DNA from: Myxocyprinus asiaticus
Taxonomy: Eukaryota > Chordata > Actinopteri > Cypriniformes > Catostomidae
Assembly: GCF_019703515.2 (NCBI RefSeq)
Contig: NC_059346.1
Location: forward strand, 13,547,001 to 13,611,000
Reading direction: 5' to 3'
Length of the DNA: 64,000 bases
Shown: piece after piece, positions 58,639 to 64,000 of the stretch
Position numbering within the stretch: position 1 is the stretch's first letter
How the letters are laid out: each line of letters opens with the position of its first letter
Notes under the pieces: generated by a model
Told to the model about the DNA's origin: nothing
The model's database searches: none
Seen by the model: the letters and a program-made list of their open reading frames with translations, nothing else
Made by a program: the position numbers and the translations under genes

Positions 58639-61600
58639 ATGCAGGATAATCTAACGCAGCTGGATAAGGGGAGACAATTTACTGTGGTTACTTGGAACGT
58701 TAAAGGATTAAATCATCCAGTTAAAAGGGGCAAGGTTTTGACATATCTAAAGATGTTATCTAGTGACATAATTTTTCTTCAAAAACGCACCTAAATAAAA
58801 ATGAATACATCAAACTAAGAGGTAGATGTCTTGGTCAAACTTATCATGCTACGTGTGCAGTTAGATCAAGAGGGGTGGCCATACTCTTCAGCAAGGGCAC
58901 AACATTAATTCATAAGACAACTATCGCAGATAAGGAGGGAAGGTATTTAATAATAATTGGAGATTTATATTCATTACCCATAACACTGGTTAATATTTAT
59001 GGTCCTAACTCAGACTCGCCTTCATTTTATAAACATGTTTTCGCTCAGATCCCTGACATCTCGCAAACTAATTTACTCATTGCAGGTGACTTGAATTTAG
59101 TTCTGGATCCGTATCTGGACATATCATCGTCCTGTAGAGCACCACCTTCTAATTCCAGCATTTTTATGAAAGAATATTGTAATAATTCTAATTTGTTTGA
59201 TATTTGGAGAATTTTTTACCCTCAAGACAGAGCGTACTATTTTCATTCCAATGTTCATAATGTATACACTAGAATTTATTATTTCTTGGCTGATGCTAAA
59301 TTGGTGCCACTTGCAAGTAAGTTTGTGTATCATGATATTGTGATTTCAGATCATGCTCCTCTTTCATTCTCTTTAAATCTAGCTAACTTGCCTCATTGTG
59401 ACAGGATATGGAAACTGGACCCACAGCTTTTAAAGGAACCACAATTTTGTCATTTTTTAAGAGAACAAATTTATTTTTCTTTGAGATGAATGATCTTCCT
59501 GGAACATCCCCCTCAATATTGTGGGAAACCATGAAAGCATATACCAGGGGTTGTATTATTTCTTTTCAGGCTGCTAGAAAGAAAAGAAAAAGGGCTGAGT
59601 TGGCAGATCTGGAACAACAAATTAATAGATTGGATAAAGAAAAAGCGGTGCACCCATCCATAGAGATCTATAAGAAGATTCTTTCGTTAAGATTTAAATA
59701 CAATCAGATACTTTCGGATAGTATAACTAGGGGATTTTTATTTACACAACAAAAAAAAAAATTAATTTGGTGAAAAACCTCAAATTATTGGCTAGACAAA
59801 TTAGGAAATTAGAAAGTGATCATACTATAAGCAAAGTCAGAAAATGGTGTCATATTAACGTCTCATATGGATATTAATAGCAGATTCAAACAGTTTTATG
59901 AGGAATTATACACCTCCAGGGCCTTAATCAATGACCTGGCTGTAAAAAAACTTCTTGGATAGTTGTGATCTTCCTACTCTAGTTCAGAAAGATCATGATT
60001 TCCTCAATGCTGAACTTTCAGTTTCAGAAATACAAGATACAATTAGGTCAATGAAGTGTGGAAAGGCCCCTGGCCCTGATGGGTACCCTAGCGAATTTTA
60101 CAAAGAATTCAGTGATCTTTTCTCACCTTATTTATTTAAAAGTATACTCATGCAAATACTTTTGGCATTTTGCCTCCTACTTTAAATGAGGCTACCATAA
60201 CAGTATTACTTAAAAAGGGGAAAGATCCAGAAGTAGTAAGTAGCTATAGGCCAATTTTACTTCTGACATGTGACCAAAACATTTTGGCTAAAGTTTTGTC
60301 CATCAGGCTTAGGTCTGTAATTGATAAACTTATTCACCCTGATCAGACAGGATTTATACCAAATTGGCACTCCTTTTCAAATCTTAGACGTCTTTTCAAT
60401 ATAATCCACTCCCACAACACACATACAGATGATCTGGTTATTGTTTCTCTTGATACAGAGAAGGCTTTTGACCAATTAGAGTGGCCTTATTTGTTTGCAG
60501 TTTTGAGAAAATGTTATATTGGTGATAGTTTTGAAAAGTGGATAAAAATTCTTTACCGTAAGCCCTGTGCAAGAATTCTTACTAATAAGATGCTCTCTTC
60601 AACGTTTCAACCACATAGAGGTTCCAGACAGGGTTGCTCTTTATCTCCCTTTCTCTTTGCTTTGGCACTTGAGCCCAATATACATGGATATAGTACAAAG
60701 AATACATTAAATAAAATTTAATTGTATGCTGCCGATATCCTGTTTTTTTATTACTTAACCTCAGATTACTATCGCAAAAATCTTAGAAATTCTCTCTCAT
60801 TTTGGTACATTCTCAGGGTACAGGATAAACTGGTTTAAGAGCGAATTAATGCCTATAAAGGTACGAGATCTTTCTGTTCTACGAAACTTCCCTTTTAAAA
60901 TAACACATCATAAATTTACTTAGGAATTGAGTTTACGAAGGATTTTTAGTCATTATTCAAAGTTAACTTTCCCCCTCTAGTGGCCAAATTGCAAAATATT
61001 CAGTTTTGGAGATCCCTCCCTATTTCCTTGGTAGGAAGGGTTAATGTTATTAAAATGATTTTTCTTCCTCAAATTCTTTATCTTTTTAAAAACATCCCAA
61101 TATTTTTACCTAATTTTTTTTCCCAAGCAACTGGACTCAATCATTATTCCTTTTTTGTGGATTATAAAGCCCATAGAATAAGTAAAGCTCACCTTTGTAA
61201 ACCTAAAGCTGAAGGCGGATCGGCACTCCCTAACTTCTCTCTTTATTATTATGCTTGTGCTCGTCATACTATCATAATGTGGTTAGATCCCACCTTTACA
61301 CACTCCACTTGGATCCAATTGGAAAGAGAAGCATGTAGCCCATATGATACTGGGGCGGTGATCTTGTCCCCTACAAAGATTGGCCTATAATCATAATTGT
61401 ATAATCCATAGTACTATTCGCACTTGGAAGCAGATCAAAACAAAATTTGTAATGAAGTCCTTATCTTTCCTCTTCCCAACTGGAGGGAACCCCTTATTTA
61501 TTCCTTCTACTATGGACTCTGTTTTAACAAAGTGGAGAGACTTGGGTATTCAAACTATTGGTGACCTATTCATAGATGGTTCTTTTGCCTCCTTTAGTCA

Positions 61601-62302
61601 GCTGCAGGCACAATACAGTTTGCATAAAAACAATTTTTTCCGATATTTGCAGATCAGTGATTATGTGAGAAAGCATTAGCCTTGTCTTGATGAGGCTTGT
61701 TCTGCTAAGTCTGATGAACTTTTAGGGCTTGGATATGGGGTTAGTCACTTGATTTCTCTACTCTATAATCACTACTATCCACGACTTCACCTTCTACACA
61801 GGGTATAAGATTACAGTGGGAGCAGCAAGTAGGGAAGGAGATAAGTGACGAGCTATGGGTTAATGCACCAGAGAACATTCATAAATGCTCCGTTAACTCT
61901 CGGCACTGCCTTATTCAATTTAATATTATTCATGGACTTCATTACGCTAAAACAAAGCTACATATAATTTTTTCAGACTTTTTCCCAATATGTGATAAAT
62001 GTCAGACAGAGGAAGCCACTCTCCTGCATAGTTATTTTCCATTCTGGACTAATATTTTTCAAATTCTGTCAGAAATGTTACATATTGAGTTAGAGCCTGA
62101 TCCACTTGTGGTGATATTTGGAATCTCAGATAATCTCACTTCTTTTAAAAAATCTCAACAACAGTTGTTGTCCTATGGGCTTATTATTGCAAAGAAACTA
62201 AAACTAAAGTTTTGGAAGAACATCAAAGTCCCTTCTGTTAAACTGTGGTTGGATGAAATGGTAAGGTTATTATATCTGGAAAAAATTCATTTCTTTTTGT
62301 AA
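58639..62302 (+). pseudogene. LINE-2 ORF2 (APE endonuclease + reverse transcriptase), broken
   Basis: ATG 58639 opens MQDNLTQLDKGRQFTVVTWN then VKGLNHPVKRGKVL (endonuclease start). The frame breaks near 58790 and resumes at 58875 with VNIYGPNSD, AGDLNLVLDP and VISDHAPLSFSL; the expected RIDYF is RIYYF, a lost catalytic Asp. RT motifs are in several frames: CGKAPGPDGYPSEFYKEF, IHPDQTGFIPNWH, VSLDTEKAFDQLEW and GSRQGCSLSPFLFALAL. The YADD box is altered to YAADIL just after a stop (60719). The C-terminal knuckle (CDKCQTEEATLLHS) has lost its last Cys. Clearly dead. Confidence 0.87.
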
Positions 62303-62678
62303 ACAAACTGGATCAGTTTGATAAGATTTGATTTCCCCTTCTCCATTATCTTGAGAGCATAGTTTGAGTAAGTGTGTAGCATTGACTGTCCCATTAGTGT
62401 GGTATGAGTCCCTAAGGAGGGGAGGGTGGAATGGGAACTGTTTTTCTAGTTTTTTGTATGCTTTGATTTGTTTGGTTTTTTATTTTATTTATTTTGTTCT
62501 TTGTTTCTTCCTTATGTTTATAATGAGGAATCATAAAAGCTATGTAACAATGATTGTCAAATTGTTGGATTCCCTAATAAAAAGATTTAAAAAAATTAAA
62601 AAAATAAAGTCAGTAAACATTTGCTGCTACATAGATGGAAGTGGAAAATAACAAAACATTAGCAAAACAATAAAATCA

Positions 62679-63729
62679 CAGCAGTCGACTGATATGGATT
62701 GTTCAATGCTTGATGCAGAGATCTAGGGTGCAGGGTGGTGAATATCCAATATAATGCCAATATTAACCATATAGGCCTACAGCAATAGTGCAACAGTGCC
62801 AGCCTACTTTTTCAGTCATCTAGGTTCCGGAAGTATTTTTCCCAATCATTTTGTCCACAGAGATTTCATTAAATTCTTCATAAAAGAGTCATGAACCAAT
62901 CCAACCAGCTCTTATGTAAACCACCTAATTATAAACTAGGATTTGAAGTGAAAAGGTATTTGAAAAAAGACTAAGGTACAAGACTGTGTACTTAATGTCT
63001 TTAAAAGGGAATGAACTACATTTGAGAATGACGTTGTCGAAATAGAAATGATGAAAAACTATTGATTTAAAGTTGCTGAATATATGATTAAGTATAGAAA
63101 CAATACATTTAAAATGTATTGCAAAATATGCAGATATTTGCAAATGCACAATTCGTTTGAGAGATTCTATTGTGTCATTCACAGTGCATCAGGGTAGTGG
63201 TGGTCAAGTTTGTTTGGCTCGCTTCGTTGGCCGTGATTCTCTGATTGGTGAATCTTTCTCAGCTGGACCATGAACAATGTAGTTCTTCAACAGAATTCTG
63301 CTATTAAACACAACTTTTAAATAATGAAGTTGAAATAATGCAGACTGATGGCTTCAAAAGAGGGATATGCCGTCATTTAACAACCTCAAATGAGCAAATG
63401 AGACATAAGCCAACATAAAATTGCATTTATCATTTAATAAAATGAAATGAAATTATTTTATCACTGTCATAAGCACTTGTCACAACTGTTAATGTACTAA
63501 CTCATTAAAACTGAAACTTTGTATTGTGACACTTCTCATGTTTCTCCCTCATTAGGATAAATGATTTGTGTTTTTGTTTTCCTCATTTGTAAATCATTTT
63601 TGTTGAAAGAATCTGCTAAACAAATAGGCCTAATGTAAATCTAAAATGTGAATTTCACACAATATTTACTCAAAACTCATTCAAGCATGGCAATTAATCG
63701 CCCTGCCTGATATATTGGTGTGCCACCTA
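62679..63729 (+). mobile_element. hAT family A, diverged fourth copy (probable)
   Basis: CAGCAGTCGACTGATATGG at the left resembles TAGAGGTCGACTGATATGG. AATATCCAATATAATGCCAA follows as in copy 2. The right end GATATATTGGTGTGCCACCTA resembles GATATATCGGT.GACCACTA. Flanks do not match as a target duplication, so borders are tentative. Confidence 0.5.
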
Positions 63730-63732
63730 TTT

Positions 63733-64000
63733 TTAACCCTCTTATTGTGTTCTGGTCATTTTTGACCCAGGAGAGGTAGAAGATATTTTTTAAATATCAC
63801 ATAGTTTTTAGTATGGTAACCAAACTTTGTGACTTTTTCAAGACTATCAAAATACACATAATAAATACATAAATATTTTTCAGATTTTTTTATAAAATTG
63901 TTTAAGAGATAACCATTTTTTTTAAAAAAACAAAAAACTGTTACATCGTTTGCAGGTCAATATTGACCCGGGCATCAATTGTGGCATTACACATGATATT
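63733..64000 (+). mobile_element. piggyBac-like element, left end (runs off window)
   Basis: TTAACCCTCTTATTGTGTTC followed by GGTCATTTTTGACCCAGG, with a second GGTCAATATTGACCCGGG near 63955, is the typical left end of a fish piggyBac-like family. The right end lies beyond the window. Confidence 0.6.

Larger units (their letters stand above)
57061..62608 (+). mobile_element. L1-like LINE-2, near full length, decayed
   Basis: Order: ORF1 (57190), spacer, ORF2 (58639-62302), A-rich tail (CCCTAATAAAAAG then TTAAAAAAATTAAAAAAAT to 62608). GTCAGTA occurs at 57054-57060 and 62609-62615 and may be a 7-bp target duplication, which would place the 5' end at 57061; the 5' border is uncertain. It carries more substitutions and shifts than LINE-1 and belongs to a different lineage of the same group. 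Confidence 0.8.

Noticed and set aside
62925..63182. 85-codon reverse frame
   Set aside because: A/T-rich, inside a probable hAT-A copy, with no domain.

Overview
This is vertebrate, almost certainly teleost and probably cyprinid-type, genomic DNA. The evidence is dense Tc1/mariner, hAT, piggyBac and L1-like debris, (CA)n microsatellites, a DANA-like SINE fragment, and the fold-back MITE typical of carp and zebrafish relatives. I see no bacterial or viral layout and no convincing host gene. Everything recognisably protein-coding belongs to a transposable element, and only one reading frame, a Tc1-like transposase at 25998-27002, is open over its full length.

Layout. 1-4400: a high-copy dispersed repeat, three Tc1-like fragments and a hAT-like element. 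4401-7313: hAT family A copy 1, loaded with other insertions. 10457-13004: hAT-like family B with a Tc1-like element inside. 16244-28446: a 12.2 kb stack. Its outer hAT-like element has an 8-bp target duplication (7/8) and was hit by a MITE, by an L1-like LINE (18277-25239) and by the open-frame Tc1-like element (25733-27286). The LINE itself was hit in its 5' leader by a miniature LTR element (18390-19431). 30083-31213: a piggyBac-like element. 31365-31974: a Tc1-like end containing a 123-bp near-perfect hairpin. 37434-40151: hAT-A copy 2 with a nested hAT-D and half a fold-back MITE. 42434-48500: a second deep stack made of a piggyBac-like element, a fold-back MITE, a Sleeping-Beauty-type element carrying a solo LTR with a 130-bp (TC)n tract, and hAT-A copy 3 carrying another hAT. 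49617-55945: a MITE, hATs, a DANA-like SINE and a Tc1 tail. 57061-62608: a second, more decayed L1-like LINE. 62679-64000: a diverged hAT-A copy and the start of another piggyBac-like element.

The order of events can be read in many places because target duplications survive. Examples are CCCAG for the LTR element, TTAAATATAT for LINE-1, CTTTAACT for the hAT at 50730, a 19-bp duplication around the SINE, and 6/8 to 7/8 matches for hAT-A, hAT-C, hAT-D and hAT-E. Stretches I cannot assign (for example 13005-16243, 31975-34287, 35335-37433, 40152-42433) are probably intergenic or intronic host DNA with unrecognised old repeats. Family names rest on recognising motifs by eye; no database search was possible.
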